DNA of 64,000 bases, taken from contig JAHBUK010000005.1 of assembly GCA_019638115.1 (NCBI GenBank), positions 1 to 64,000 of the forward strand, given 5' to 3'. Below are positions 25,707 through 34,627 of this stretch, one piece after another. How positions within the stretch are numbered: the first letter of the stretch is position 1; the number at the start of each line of letters is the position of its first letter. The notes below the pieces were generated by a model. It worked only from the letters and a program-made list of their open reading frames with translations, was not told the origin of the DNA and ran no database searches. Position numbers and translations under genes: made by a program. The stretch is from Flavobacteriales bacterium. Lineage in GTDB: Bacteria; Bacteroidota; Bacteroidia; Flavobacteriales_F; PHOS-HE28.

Positions 25707-26378
25707 GAATACGGAGAGCCGTGAAGTGGCCACGTGGTCTTTGATGCCCACGAGTGTTTCGCAGCCAAGCCCCGTGAAGTTCACGGAGATGTCCTGGTCG
25801 CTATAGCAACGCAGCCCTGCTGGACCATCCACGGCCAAGCATGCTGGGAAGGGGGTCATGCTCCATGCCCATCCCAAGCGTTCGATAAAGTGCATCGCAC
25901 CGTACTCATTGCCGCCCCAAACAGGCACCACGGACCACCGTTTAAGGAGCATGCCACCTACGCTGACCGTCGTGGTGTCCTGCACCACGAAGTGGTCCAT
26001 GGGCTCACAAGGATCCGCTTCAGAGAATGGGCGCATGAATACATCGCCTGGAGCGGCACCCAGCCAGAAGAGGGTGTCCCATGCTTGGGCGGTATTGGAC
26101 CATAGTGCCACAACGTCTTCGTGCAGTCCGGTGATCATCGCAGCCGGGTAGTCGTAGAAATCCACCTGGTCATTGAAGAAGCTTGACACGCCTGTATGCA
26201 GGTCCAGCCGTTGACCCGGAAGACCGGACAACACGGTATCGCTCACGTAGGTATAGCGGCTGTATCCGTATGTGCCGAAGGCATCAATGCCGTAGGTCCA
26301 CGTCGCCCCCGGCGCACACCAGCTTTGCGCGAATGCCAGCAGGGGCAGCAAGGCGAAGAGTAGGAGGGTGGTGCGCAT
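25494..26378 (-). CDS. T9SS type A sorting domain protein, tandem paralog 4
   Basis: 294 residues from ATG 26378 (MRTTLLLFALLPLLAFAQSW). The frame is open for 118 more codons upstream, but these are antisense to another gene and carry no signal peptide. Body: SWCAPGATWTYGIDAFGTYG, LGAAPGDVFMRPF and CYSDQDIS, matching its paralogs' layout. Sorting domain FPNPGTTHFTLDLPPRPHT ... TWVKE. First gene of the tandem array in transcription order. The upstream region (26379-26496) retains a degenerate copy of the inter-paralog spacer, suggesting the array arose by unequal crossover. Confidence 0.85.
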   Translation of the reverse strand: MRTTLLLFALLPLLAFAQSWCAPGATWTYGIDAFGTYGYSRYTYVSDTVLSGLPGQRLDLHTGVSSFFNDQVDFYDYPAAMITGLHEDVVALWSNTAQAWDTLFWLGAAPGDVFMRPFSEADPCEPMDHFVVQDTTTVSVGGMLLKRWSVVPVWGGNEYGAMHFIERLGWAWSMTPFPACLAVDGPAGLRCYSDQDISVNFTGLGCETLVGIKDHVATSRLSVFPNPGTTHFTLDLPPRPHTITLFDATGRMVLQQRTTDARPVIATEALPAGLYRIAVRDEQGGMMGATWVKE

Positions 26379-26496
26379 GATGAACGAATGTAAGGAGAAG
26401 ACAGGCGGTGTGGGAGGAATGCTGCCTGGCCACCACCACACATCGAAGGTCAAGGCCCCAATCCACATGGGACCATCCTGTCCGTAACTTTCGGCC

Positions 26497-26832
26497 ATGG
26501 CATCAAAGACCGCCACGGCCCGCACTCCCCGTAAAGCAGCCAAAGCGCCGCTCACGAGCAAGACCCTGCGCCGCGTGTCGGCCTCGGCCACCAAGTCAGC
26601 AAGCCGTTCTGCGTTCGAGCACGTGGATGAGTTGCTCGTGGTGAAGGAAGGCTGGCTGGTGAAGGTGGACAAGACCGGCAAGGTGACCAAGCGCGTGAAG
26701 CAGATCAAGCTTCCGGCTGCCTGGTCGACCATGGCGCGATCGCTGCACTTGCGCGTTTTCGCCAGGCGTGCTCACATCGCTTCAGAACGTCATCCACAAT
26801 GCTGGTCCTACCGTGAGGAAACTAGGCTTTGA
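26497..26832 (+). CDS. Small basic protein, unknown, doubtful C-terminus
   Basis: 111 residues. The first 45 are Lys/Arg/Ala/Ser-rich (MASKTATARTPRKAAKAPLT), like histone-type or AT-hook tails, and the next 35 read as a compact domain (EHVDELLVVKEGWLVKVDKT GKVTKRVKQIK). After about residue 78 the sequence loses this character and overlaps the minus-strand gene below, so the true C-terminus may be lost to a frameshift. A TAACTTTC box sits at 26485-26492, 5 nt before the ATG. No firm family; DNA binding is only suggested by composition. Confidence 0.5.
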   Translation: MASKTATARTPRKAAKAPLTSKTLRRVSASATKSASRSAFEHVDELLVVKEGWLVKVDKTGKVTKRVKQIKLPAAWSTMARSLHLRVFARRAHIASERHPQCWSYREETRL

Positions 26833-27376
26833 GTCCTCCCACGCTCCTTCCACTTGCATTTGGTACGGGCCACGTAGTGTGAAAGTGCTTAGGCGGATAC
26901 CGACATGGAACCGCGAACGATCATTTGTACCAAGACGATATCGGACTCCCATTTCGGAAAAGAAGTCCGGGCGTAATGGCCCCGCGGTGGTTTCCACGCG
27001 GCCAAGCATGGTTCCAAGCCTGAGGTCCACAGTTGTTCTCAGCCAGATCCCGCGGTTGAAGAAGCAGTCATCGCACCACACAGAAGGGTACACGGCCAAC
27101 TGGACGAACGCAGGATACAGGACACGATCACCCCACAGGAAGAGACCGCCCCCCCTATCCCAGAGCTGCACGATCCTTCGGAAAGCTCCAATTGATGGCG
27201 GCGTTCAATGAAGCACCGAAAAGTGGCTTGCTTCCGATCCAGTTATCGGCTTCCACGGGCGCCCAGAAAACGAAAGAAGGTGATGTGCCAAGGTCAAGGC
27301 CAAGTCCCTTCTTGGTTTCTTGTGCTACCAAGCCATTGGCTGTGACCAGAGCTGCAACGAGGAACAAGGCCCGCAT
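26782..27376 (-). pseudogene. Secreted beta-rich (outer-membrane-like) protein, frameshifted
   Basis: Two overlapping frames form one gene. The first (27155-27376) gives a signal peptide (MRALFLVAALVTANGLVAQE) and KKGLGLDLGTSPSFVFWAP ... AINWSF, then stops at TAG. The second (ending 26782) continues as FRRIVQLWDRGGGLFLWG ... PALWMTF, a typical Bacteroidota barrel-like ending. The shift lies between about 27165 and 27200; a run of seven G on the minus strand is adjacent but follows the stop. About 197 residues if repaired. A TATCTTCG box precedes the start. No specific family. Either a real mutation or a one-base sequence error. Confidence 0.6.
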
Positions 27377-27533
27377 GATGCTCGAAGATAGAGCGAGAGT
27401 AAATCCATTGGAGATCTCCACTCCAGTGATAGCCAATGGACGGGTCGTGAGGCCCCTTGAAGCGGAGCGGCCTATGAATTGGCCTCGCGTTCATCCATGA
27501 ACGCGAGGTAGTTCACGCATTGATACCTCCAGG

Positions 27534-30050
27534 TCAAGGCGCATGCTGAACAACGATCCGTGCTATCCCGAGGGAAGTGCCTTCCTCTTCTGCAAAGGCG
27601 CGCAGGACATAGAGTCCATTGGCCAGGGTTCGCACATCCAAGGTATTGATCCCAATAGTGCTGCTATAAGCTCGCACAATGCGCCCGCTGCTGTCGCATA
27701 CATCAAGGCGTATCGCTTTACCGGGTTCCACACCCAGGTCGACTGTGATTGCGCCTTCCGCAGGGTTGGGAAAAACGTTGAAGGTCCCGCTGGTCGTAGG
27801 GTGCTGTTCCGCGGCTATGGTCAGGTTGCGCAGCCAGTGCAGGGCGGGCCCTTTGGTCAGCACGATATCGGCCATGCCGTCGCCATCCACATCAATGGGT
27901 GTTACCTGCCGTTCGGGTCCTTCATGGATGATCGTTCCGTTAAGCAAGGGGAAGTCGCCTTCGTTGATGTATAAGGTAAGTGCCATGGTGTTCTGGCCCG
28001 TCGGTTCCGCATGAAGGACATCCAGAAGACCATCGCCGTTCATGTCATGTAGAATGGGCCGTACAGTACCTGTGAAGAAGTGCACTGGAGGAGCAAGGTC
28101 ATCATGGAGCACCCGTTGGTGGTGTACCACATTTCCGTCCAAGTTGCTGAAGCGCAACAAGGAAACTGCACCATCGGGATCCACCATGCCCCAGTTGTTT
28201 TCGATCCACCCAAGCTCAAAGTGGTACGGAATGGTGTTCACGGATGTGAATGAAGCATCGCCATTGTTCTTCTTGATGGTGATCCAGTCCGGTGGATATG
28301 CCGTTGGCAGTACCAAAAGGTCATCCAGACCATCACCATCCAGGTCGTGATGGATCGCAAACTCGCGGTCCATCGAGGAGTTCGGCATCAGGTTGAACAT
28401 CGGGTCCGTAGTGCGGTCCAACCGCCGGATGAAAGACTCTTGCATGACCGGTCCGGTGACGCGTTGAGAGGAACCTTTGACCACGATATCATCCCATCCA
28501 TCGTTGTTGAAGTCCAGAAAGGACCAGCCTCGGATCACATCGATATCGAAAGAGCCCAAAATGTCATTGTTCAAGCATTGGAACTGGGGTACATTGTCAG
28601 GGTCGGTGATCGCGAAAAAACGGCAGATCGGAAAGGAAGTTCGCCAATCGTTCAAATGGCCAAAAAGCTCCGGTTCGCCATCGTTGTTCAGGTCCAATTC
28701 GATCAAGCTCGTGCTGAGAGTGCCATGATCACCGAGCGTGCTTGTCCAATTGGCATTCGGCAAGCGCAAACGCTTCGGTACGTTCAGTTCCCCGACCTGG
28801 AAGGGATCGATGGTCATGAGATGTGTCCGCGAACTTGTTCCATTGGAGAGCATGTGGAGGGAACGCTCGCCGTTCGCATTGTCCCTGGCCAACATGCCTC
28901 CGGTCAAAGCATGGTTCCAGCCGAACAGCGTTTCGTTGGCGAGGAGCGTGGACAAGCCAGTGTCGTAGCGCAAGCGATGAAGCTGGTCATCCTCAGTGAT
29001 CACGAAAATATCGAGGACCTCCTCCACACCCTCGGGACCGAAGGTCCATGAACGTACATGATCGTCCAACGTGATGATGGTATCGATCGACAGCACAGTG
29101 AGATCCGTGTCCACCAGAAAGCGGTACACCACGCCATAACCATGCGCCCAGATCTCCGACCCCGGTATGCCCGGGACATTGCGCACATGCAGACCGTTGA
29201 TGTGCGTTCCGAAGTCCAGCCACATGAGCGGACCCATGGCGCCCTCACCCTCGCCAAGCCACAGGGGCAAAGCTCCTCCTGATGCGCGATCCGAGTGAAG
29301 GTCCAATAGGCCGTCGCCGTTGAGGTCCGAAGCGACCACGACCTCACCGCTGGTCAGGCTGGGAACGATCTGCACAGGTTGCCCTGAAGAGTGGGTAACA
29401 GCATTCCAAAATGCTATGGAGCTGGGCTGAATGGAACGATGGAGCACCAGGTCCAACACGCCATCATTGCTCAGATCGGCCAGGTGTATTCCAGACCAGG
29501 AGCCGTTCAACGTATGCAGCTGTACCAGTTCACCGTCTTCAAAACGGAACACATCAACGCCCTGGCTTCTACGTGCCAGTATCTCCGCGCGCCCATCTCC
29601 GTTGATGTCTCCCACCTGCACAGCGGTATAGGTCGTACCCATCGCGATCGTGAGCGGTGCGGCGATGCTCCCGCCTCCGAGATTTCGGTACAGTGCTATG
29701 CAGCGCGACTCGAAAAAGAACTCCGGCGAGACTCGTCCAGTGATCAGGTCAGGCAACCCATCTCCATCCACATCGCCCATGGCGAACAGTTCGCGGGGCA
29801 CTTCGCCTTCAAGTACGACTTGGCGTTCTTCCGAAGCGCCATCCACCGGTATGGATATCACACGGCCGGCACCGGTGCTGCCGAGGATCACCTCCAGCGA
29901 TCCATCGCCGTTCAGGTCCACCAAGATCGGCTCGCGAACCTCGCTGATCAGCGGTGTCAGCAGCACAGGCTCCGCAAAAGGGGACTGCCCGAGGATAGCG
30001 ATCGGAACAAGGTGGCACAGCAGTAGTACGAAGGCGGCTAGTTTCTGCAT
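27534..30050 (-). CDS. FG-GAP/VCBS repeat protein with T9SS type A sorting domain
   Basis: 838 residues; start MQKLAAFVLLLCHLVPIAI, signal peptide. At least nine Asp-rich calcium-loop repeats of the FG-GAP/VCBS type are spread through the protein: DLNGDGSLEVILGS, DVDGDGLPDLITG, DINGDGRAEILAR, DLSNDGVLDLVLH, DLNGDGLLDLHSD, DLNNDGEPELFGH, DFNNDGWDDIVVK, DLDGDGLDDLLVL, DMNGDGLLDVLHA, DVDGDGMADIVLT. These form integrin-like beta-propeller blades. The sorting domain is FNVFPNPAEGAITVDL ... RIVVQHAP. Likely an extracellular calcium-binding adhesion or matrix protein; ligand unknown. It is divergent from icmF across a 162-nt gap. Confidence 0.92.
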   Translation of the reverse strand: MQKLAAFVLLLCHLVPIAILGQSPFAEPVLLTPLISEVREPILVDLNGDGSLEVILGSTGAGRVISIPVDGASEERQVVLEGEVPRELFAMGDVDGDGLPDLITGRVSPEFFFESRCIALYRNLGGGSIAAPLTIAMGTTYTAVQVGDINGDGRAEILARRSQGVDVFRFEDGELVQLHTLNGSWSGIHLADLSNDGVLDLVLHRSIQPSSIAFWNAVTHSSGQPVQIVPSLTSGEVVVASDLNGDGLLDLHSDRASGGALPLWLGEGEGAMGPLMWLDFGTHINGLHVRNVPGIPGSEIWAHGYGVVYRFLVDTDLTVLSIDTIITLDDHVRSWTFGPEGVEEVLDIFVITEDDQLHRLRYDTGLSTLLANETLFGWNHALTGGMLARDNANGERSLHMLSNGTSSRTHLMTIDPFQVGELNVPKRLRLPNANWTSTLGDHGTLSTSLIELDLNNDGEPELFGHLNDWRTSFPICRFFAITDPDNVPQFQCLNNDILGSFDIDVIRGWSFLDFNNDGWDDIVVKGSSQRVTGPVMQESFIRRLDRTTDPMFNLMPNSSMDREFAIHHDLDGDGLDDLLVLPTAYPPDWITIKKNNGDASFTSVNTIPYHFELGWIENNWGMVDPDGAVSLLRFSNLDGNVVHHQRVLHDDLAPPVHFFTGTVRPILHDMNGDGLLDVLHAEPTGQNTMALTLYINEGDFPLLNGTIIHEGPERQVTPIDVDGDGMADIVLTKGPALHWLRNLTIAAEQHPTTSGTFNVFPNPAEGAITVDLGVEPGKAIRLDVCDSSGRIVRAYSSTIGINTLDVRTLANGLYVLRAFAEEEGTSLGIARIVVQHAP

Positions 30051-30170
30051 GCCATAGGTGAATGTGGTCCACTAACGTCCTTTAGGGGCCAACATTGTGG
30101 TCATCTGGAATGGTCAGAGTCAGTTATTTGGGGAATATGGCTGCCCGATCCGTCATTCCCGCCCCTCCGG

Positions 30171-30178
30171 TAACTTCG
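30171..30178 (+). promoter_or_regulatory. Putative -7 box TAACTTCG before icmF
   Basis: TAACTTCG lies 34 nt before the icmF ATG and fits the local TAnnTTCG pattern. No clear -33 partner at standard spacing. Confidence 0.35.
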
Positions 30179-30212
30179 CGCCTATCCCGGGCACCAGCCC
30201 GCCGCCATACCC

Positions 30213-33200
30213 ATGTCCACCTTCGTCCAAGCCGCCCCCTACACGCCGAAACACAAGATCCGTGTTGTAACGGCCGCCTCGCTCTTCGACGGCCACGATG
30301 CCGCCATCAACATCATGCGGCGCATCATCCAAAGCACCGGCGCCGAGGTGATCCACCTGGGGCACGACCGCAGCGTGGAGGATGTGGTGAACACCGCCAT
30401 CCAGGAGGACGCGCACGCCATCGCGATGACCAGCTACCAGGGCGGGCACAACGAGTACTTCAAGTACATGTTCGACCTGCTGAAGGAGAAGGGCGCGGGG
30501 CACATCAAGATCTTCGGCGGGGGAGGAGGGACGATCCTGCCCAGCGAGATCGAGGAGCTGCACGCGTACGGCATCACGCGTATCTACCATCCCGACGACG
30601 GCCGCGCCATGGGCCTGCAAGGCATGATCAACGACCTGCTGGAGAAGGCCGACTTCGACCTGAGCGACAAGGTGAACGGCGAAGCGAAGAAGCTCAGTCC
30701 GAACAATTGGCCGGCCATTGCGAAGCTGATCAGCACGGCGGAGAACCACCCGCAGGTGTTCGAGAAGATCGCCGACGAGATCCACAAGAAGGCCGCCGAG
30801 AACAAGGCGCCGATCCTGGGCATCACCGGCACGGGCGGCGCGGGCAAGAGCAGCATGGTGGACGAGCTGATCCGCCGCTTCATCTTGGATCAACCCACCA
30901 AGACCATCGGAGTTATTTCCGTGGACCCGAGCAAGCGCAAGACGGGCGGCGCGCTGCTGGGCGACCGCATCCGCATGAACAGCATCCGCGGCGAACGTGT
31001 GTACATGCGCAGCCTCGCCACACGCCAGAGCAACCTCGCGCTGAGCAAGCACGTGAAGGAGGCCGTGGAGATCCTGAAGGCCGCGGGCTTCGACCTGATC
31101 ATCCTCGAAACGAGCGGCATCGGCCAGAGCGACACCGAGATCCTGGACCACAGCGATGTCTCGCTCTACATCATGACGCCCGAGTTCGGCGCGGCCACGC
31201 AGCTGGAGAAGATCGACATGCTCGACTTCGCCGATGTGGTGGCCATCAACAAGTTCGACAAGCGCGGCGCCCTCGATGCCCTGCGAGACGTGAAGAAGCA
31301 ATACAAGAGGAACCACAACCTGTGGGACGCCAACGACGATGACCTGCCCGTGGTGGGCACCATCGCCAGCCAGTTCAACGATCCCGGCACCAACTCGCTG
31401 TACGCACGGCTGATGAAGAAGATCGCCGAGAAGACTGGCGTGGACTTCGCCAGCACCTTCACCGCGCACGACGAGATGAGCGAGAAGGTGTGGATCATCC
31501 CCCCCGCGAAGAGCAGGTACCTCTCGGAGATCTCAGAGAACAACCGGCGGTATGACGAGCAAGTCCGGCGTCAAGCGTCCATCGCTGACCAACTGTATGG
31601 ACTCTATTCCGCTGTGTTGACGTTCGGTGGGCCGGACTTGCTGATTTCTAATTCGCTGATTGCTGATCCGCCTGGCACCAACCTCGGTGCGGAGGCAAAT
31701 CAGCAATCAGCAATCAGCAATCTTGTATCGAAATTCGAAGAGATAAGGAAGGACCTCGATCCCCACCTCTGGTCCATGCTCCAGAACTGGAAGGCCGAAG
31801 AAGAGAAGTACAGCGGCGAGTTCTACACCTACCAGGTTCGCGGCAAGGAGATCAAAGTCCCCAACCACACCGAGAGCCTCTCTCACCTGAAGATCCCGAA
31901 GGTGGCGCTGCCCAAGTTCAAGAGCTGGGGCGACAAGGTGCGCTGGGCCATGCAGGAGAACACGCCCGGCTTCTACCCCTACACCGCGGGCATCTATCCC
32001 TTCAAGCGCACCGGCGAGGACCCCGCGCGGATGTTCGCCGGCGAGGGCGGCCCGGAGCGGACGAATAAGCGCTTCCACTACGTGAGCCAGGGCATGCCCG
32101 CCAAACGCCTCAGCACGGCCTTCGACAGCGTCACGCTCTACGGCAACGACCCCGGCCGTCGTCCGGACATCTACGGCAAGGTGGGCAACAGCGGCGTGAG
32201 CATCTGCTGCCTCGACGATGCCAAGAAGCTCTACAGCGGCTTCGACCTCACCGCGCCCAACACCAGCGTGAGCATGACCATCAACGGTCCCGCGCCCATG
32301 CTGCTCGGCTTCTTCATGAACGCCGCGATCGATCAGAACTGCGAGAAATACATTCGTTCCAACGGGCTTGAATCACTCGTTGAGGAGAAGATCAAGGCCC
32401 GTTGGAACTCAATTGCTGATCCGAAGTCAATTGCTGATTCGCTAATTGCTGATTCGCCTCGCGGTGCAGCAATCAGCAATCAGCAATTAGGAATCCGCCC
32501 GAAATATCATGGTACGATACCAGAGGGCAACGATGGATTAGGTCTGCTGTTGTTGGGGATCTCCGGTGATCAAGTCTTGCCAAGGGAGGTCTATGAGAAG
32601 ATCAAAGCCGACACCCTCGCACAGGTCCGTGGCACCGTCCAAGCCGACATCCTCAAGGAAGACCAGGCGCAGAACACCTGCATCTTCAGCACCGAGTTCG
32701 CGCTGCGGTTGATGGGCGACGTGCAGCAGTACTTCATCGACAAGAAGGTCCGCAACTTCTACAGCGTCAGCATCAGCGGCTACCACATCGCGGAGGCCGG
32801 CGCCAACCCCATCAGCCAGCTCGCCTTCACCCTGGCCAACGGCTTCACCTACGTGGAGTACTACCTCAGCCGGGGCATGGACATCAACGCCTTCGCGCCC
32901 AACCTGAGCTTCTTCTTCAGCAACGGCATGGACCCCGAGTACGCCGTGATGGGCCGCGTGGCGCGCCGCCTCTGGGCCAAGGCGCTGAAGCACCGCTACG
33001 GCGCCGACGAGCGCAGCCAGATGCTCAAGTACCACATCCAGACCAGCGGCCGCAGCCTCCATGCGCAGGAGATCGACTTCAACGACATCCGCACCACGTT
33101 GCAGGCGCTCTACGCCATCTACGACAACTGCAACAGCCTGCACACCAACGCCTACGACGAGGCCATCACCACGCCCACGGAGGAAAGCGTGCGCCGCGCC

Positions 33201-33728
33201 ATGGCCATCCAGCTCATCATCAACCGCGAGCTCGGCCTGGCCAAGAACGAGAACCCGCTGCAAGGCAGCTTCATCATCGAGGAGCTCACTGATCTGGTGG
33301 AAGAAGCCGTGCTCAGCGAGTTCGACCGCATCACCGAACGCGGCGGCGTGCTGGGCGCCATGGAGACCATGTACCAGCGCAGCCGCATCCAAGAGGAGAG
33401 CCTCTATTATGAAACGCTGAAGCACACCGGCGAATACCCGATCATCGGCGTGAACACCTTCCTCAGCAGCAAGGGCTCACCCACCATCCTGCCCAAGGAG
33501 GTGATCCGCGCCACCGAGGAGGAGAAGGAGGCGCAGATCGCGACGGTGGAGAACCTGCGCGTGGCCTATAGCGAGGAAGCGGCGAAGGCGATCAAGGATC
33601 TTCAGCAAGCCGCCATCCGCAACGAGAACATGTTCGAGGTGCTGATGGAGGCAACGAAGTACTGTTCGCTTGGGCAGCTCACTGCGGCGATGTTCGAGGT
33701 GGGGGGGCAGTACCGGAGGAATATGTAG
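30213..33728 (+). CDS. icmF: Fused methylmalonyl/isobutyryl-CoA mutase (IcmF)
   Basis: 1171 residues, cytoplasmic. Adenosylcobalamin mutase that interconverts isobutyryl-CoA and butyryl-CoA in this family. Domains in order: B12-binding (about 15-145; DGHDAAIN supplies His28, the lower-ligand position, with GGGGGT); MeaB-like GTPase chaperone (P-loop [12 protein letters not shown] near 203-214, then ETSGIGQSD); linker; and substrate-binding mutase barrel (YPFKRTGED ... [18 protein letters not shown]). Phe in YPF replaces the Tyr of methylmalonyl-CoA mutase, which supports the isobutyryl type. Usual IcmF length is about 1085-1095; the excess is explained by two in-frame palindromic insertions (about residues 475-509 and 732-762), neither in a catalytic motif. 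No partner subunit is needed and it stands alone. Confidence 0.93.
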   Translation: MSTFVQAAPYTPKHKIRVVTAASLFDGHDAAINIMRRIIQSTGAEVIHLGHDRSVEDVVNTAIQEDAHAIAMTSYQGGHNEYFKYMFDLLKEKGAGHIKIFGGGGGTILPSEIEELHAYGITRIYHPDDGRAMGLQGMINDLLEKADFDLSDKVNGEAKKLSPNNWPAIAKLISTAENHPQVFEKIADEIHKKAAENKAPILGITGTGGAGKSSMVDELIRRFILDQPTKTIGVISVDPSKRKTGGALLGDRIRMNSIRGERVYMRSLATRQSNLALSKHVKEAVEILKAAGFDLIILETSGIGQSDTEILDHSDVSLYIMTPEFGAATQLEKIDMLDFADVVAINKFDKRGALDALRDVKKQYKRNHNLWDANDDDLPVVGTIASQFNDPGTNSLYARLMKKIAEKTGVDFASTFTAHDEMSEKVWIIPPAKSRYLSEISENNRRYDEQVRRQASIADQLYGLYSAVLTFGGPDLLISNSLIADPPGTNLGAEANQQSAISNLVSKFEEIRKDLDPHLWSMLQNWKAEEEKYSGEFYTYQVRGKEIKVPNHTESLSHLKIPKVALPKFKSWGDKVRWAMQENTPGFYPYTAGIYPFKRTGEDPARMFAGEGGPERTNKRFHYVSQGMPAKRLSTAFDSVTLYGNDPGRRPDIYGKVGNSGVSICCLDDAKKLYSGFDLTAPNTSVSMTINGPAPMLLGFFMNAAIDQNCEKYIRSNGLESLVEEKIKARWNSIADPKSIADSLIADSPRGAAISNQQLGIRPKYHGTIPEGNDGLGLLLLGISGDQVLPREVYEKIKADTLAQVRGTVQADILKEDQAQNTCIFSTEFALRLMGDVQQYFIDKKVRNFYSVSISGYHIAEAGANPISQLAFTLANGFTYVEYYLSRGMDINAFAPNLSFFFSNGMDPEYAVMGRVARRLWAKALKHRYGADERSQMLKYHIQTSGRSLHAQEIDFNDIRTTLQALYAIYDNCNSLHTNAYDEAITTPTEESVRRAMAIQLIINRELGLAKNENPLQGSFIIEELTDLVEEAVLSEFDRITERGGVLGAMETMYQRSRIQEESLYYETLKHTGEYPIIGVNTFLSSKGSPTILPKEVIRATEEEKEAQIATVENLRVAYSEEAAKAIKDLQQAAIRNENMFEVLMEATKYCSLGQLTAAMFEVGGQYRRNM
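31637..31735. repeat. In-frame palindromic heptamer element A within icmF
   Basis: AT-rich island inside GC-rich icmF. Arms GCTGATTGCTGAT (31655-31667) and ATCAGCAATCAGC (31699-31711) are exact reverse complements, built from the heptamer TTGCTGA/TCAGCAA, and flank a GC-rich loop with GCCTGGCACC and CGGTGCGGAGGC. It adds the peptide [19 protein letters not shown] plus flanks to the linker between GTPase and mutase domains. Confidence 0.85.
32408..32496. repeat. In-frame palindromic heptamer element B within icmF
   Basis: Second copy of the same family: CTAATTGCTGATT (32442-32454) and AATCAGCAATTAG (32478-32490) are exact reverse complements around a GC-rich loop with GCGGTGC. It encodes [20 protein letters not shown], recognisably like element A in the same reading frame, just before the conserved [15 protein letters not shown] segment. 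Confidence 0.85.
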
Positions 33729-34053
33729 GTCTTGAGGGCGTACCGGCGCTCAAGAGCAGCGCCGTCGGGCCATACGCTTTAGCCGGCTTGTCGCGGCCAG
33801 CGGTCGCGGCGCTGCGGTGGCTTCCGTTGGTCGCCTCCTCGCAGCACGCACCCGCAAGGCCGCTGCGGCGCCGGGCTGCCGCTGCTGTCCCTTACGCGGA
33901 GCCAGGATTTGCCTTGTTCTGGAGCTCTGCTGCCCTGCTAATTGTCACATGGAGCGCACGGTCCTTTGCATCTCCCTTGACCCACCGCGGACCAAGCAAA
34001 ATCCCCTTCTTCACGAGTAGCTCATCGAACGCGGCTTGCTCGCGAACCGTTGC
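33729..34053. other. Intergenic region between icmF and accessory genes
   Basis: 325 nt. The first half is very GC-rich (gtcgcggccagcggtcgcgg around 33787) and the second half drops in GC, matching the switch into the restriction-modification stretch. The small open frames on the plus strand have unnatural composition and no start context. No att site or tRNA seen. Confidence 0.45.
33731..33754 (+). terminator. Hairpin downstream of icmF, weak terminator candidate
   Basis: CTTGAG (33731-33736) pairs with CTCAAG (33749-33754), with two further GC pairs inside after one mismatch. It begins 2 nt after the icmF stop but lacks a U-run. Confidence 0.35.
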
Positions 34054-34605
34054 CTAGTGTCCGTAATACAAGGCTGCCAGCTCTTCCTTGCCGCTAGAGA
34101 ACCCGCCAATTGCATGTACCATCATGACCGACAAACTGTCGACCTTCAGAATGACTTCCATCTCCGTGTCGCCGAACTTCCCAATACCATCCCTGTACCC
34201 AGCAATACGGTCCTTAAAATGTCGGCAACTCCGCTTGAACTTTGTGTCCTTGTATAGAGCATGGAGGTTTACAATTACGGCCTCGTTTGGAGGTCTAAAG
34301 CCGAAAATGAATCCATGCTTACCAGGCGCGGGAACACCCCCATGAATGCCTGCGGCTACTTCAAAGTCAATGGACCACGCGGAGTATGTTTCCTCCAGAG
34401 CATAGTTGGTCGCCAGCTTCCACAGATCTGCCTTGGCAATAGCGATACGACGATAGCACTTCTTGTTCGCTTTCTTGGCATGTTCAGGGAGTTCATCACG
34501 AAGCGCGATGAGTCGATTGGCTATTCTTGTCTTCTTAACCCCAACCCCTTTACGCTGCCAGTCGTTGACTGCTTGTAGCAGATCTAAGCTATAGAACTCG
34601 GCCAT
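34054..34605 (-). CDS. Uncharacterised protein next to the restriction-modification genes
   Basis: 183 residues (MAEFYSLDLLQAVNDWQRKG), soluble, without signal peptide or membrane segments. Visible: a basic helical first half (KKTRIANRLIALRDELPEHAKKANKKCYRR) and a mixed second half with GFIFGFRPPNEAVIVNLHALY and SLSVMMVHAIGGFSSGKEEL. I recognise no family. It lies 22 nt after the endonuclease gene on the same strand and has the same lower GC, so it probably arrived with and is co-transcribed with the restriction-modification pair. It could be a regulatory or accessory component; this is context only. Confidence 0.65.
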   Translation of the reverse strand: MAEFYSLDLLQAVNDWQRKGVGVKKTRIANRLIALRDELPEHAKKANKKCYRRIAIAKADLWKLATNYALEETYSAWSIDFEVAAGIHGGVPAPGKHGFIFGFRPPNEAVIVNLHALYKDTKFKRSCRHFKDRIAGYRDGIGKFGDTEMEVILKVDSLSVMMVHAIGGFSSGKEELAALYYGH

Positions 34606-34627
34606 GAGTCGATCAACATTAATATAA

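Noticed and set aside
27160-27171. Programmed frameshift at the run of seven G
   Set aside because: The stop codon comes before the G-run in the first frame, so slippage there could not rescue the protein.
33788-34057. Plus-strand frame after icmF
   Set aside because: Low-complexity Ala/Arg/Pro composition, no start context; looks like chance in GC-rich DNA.
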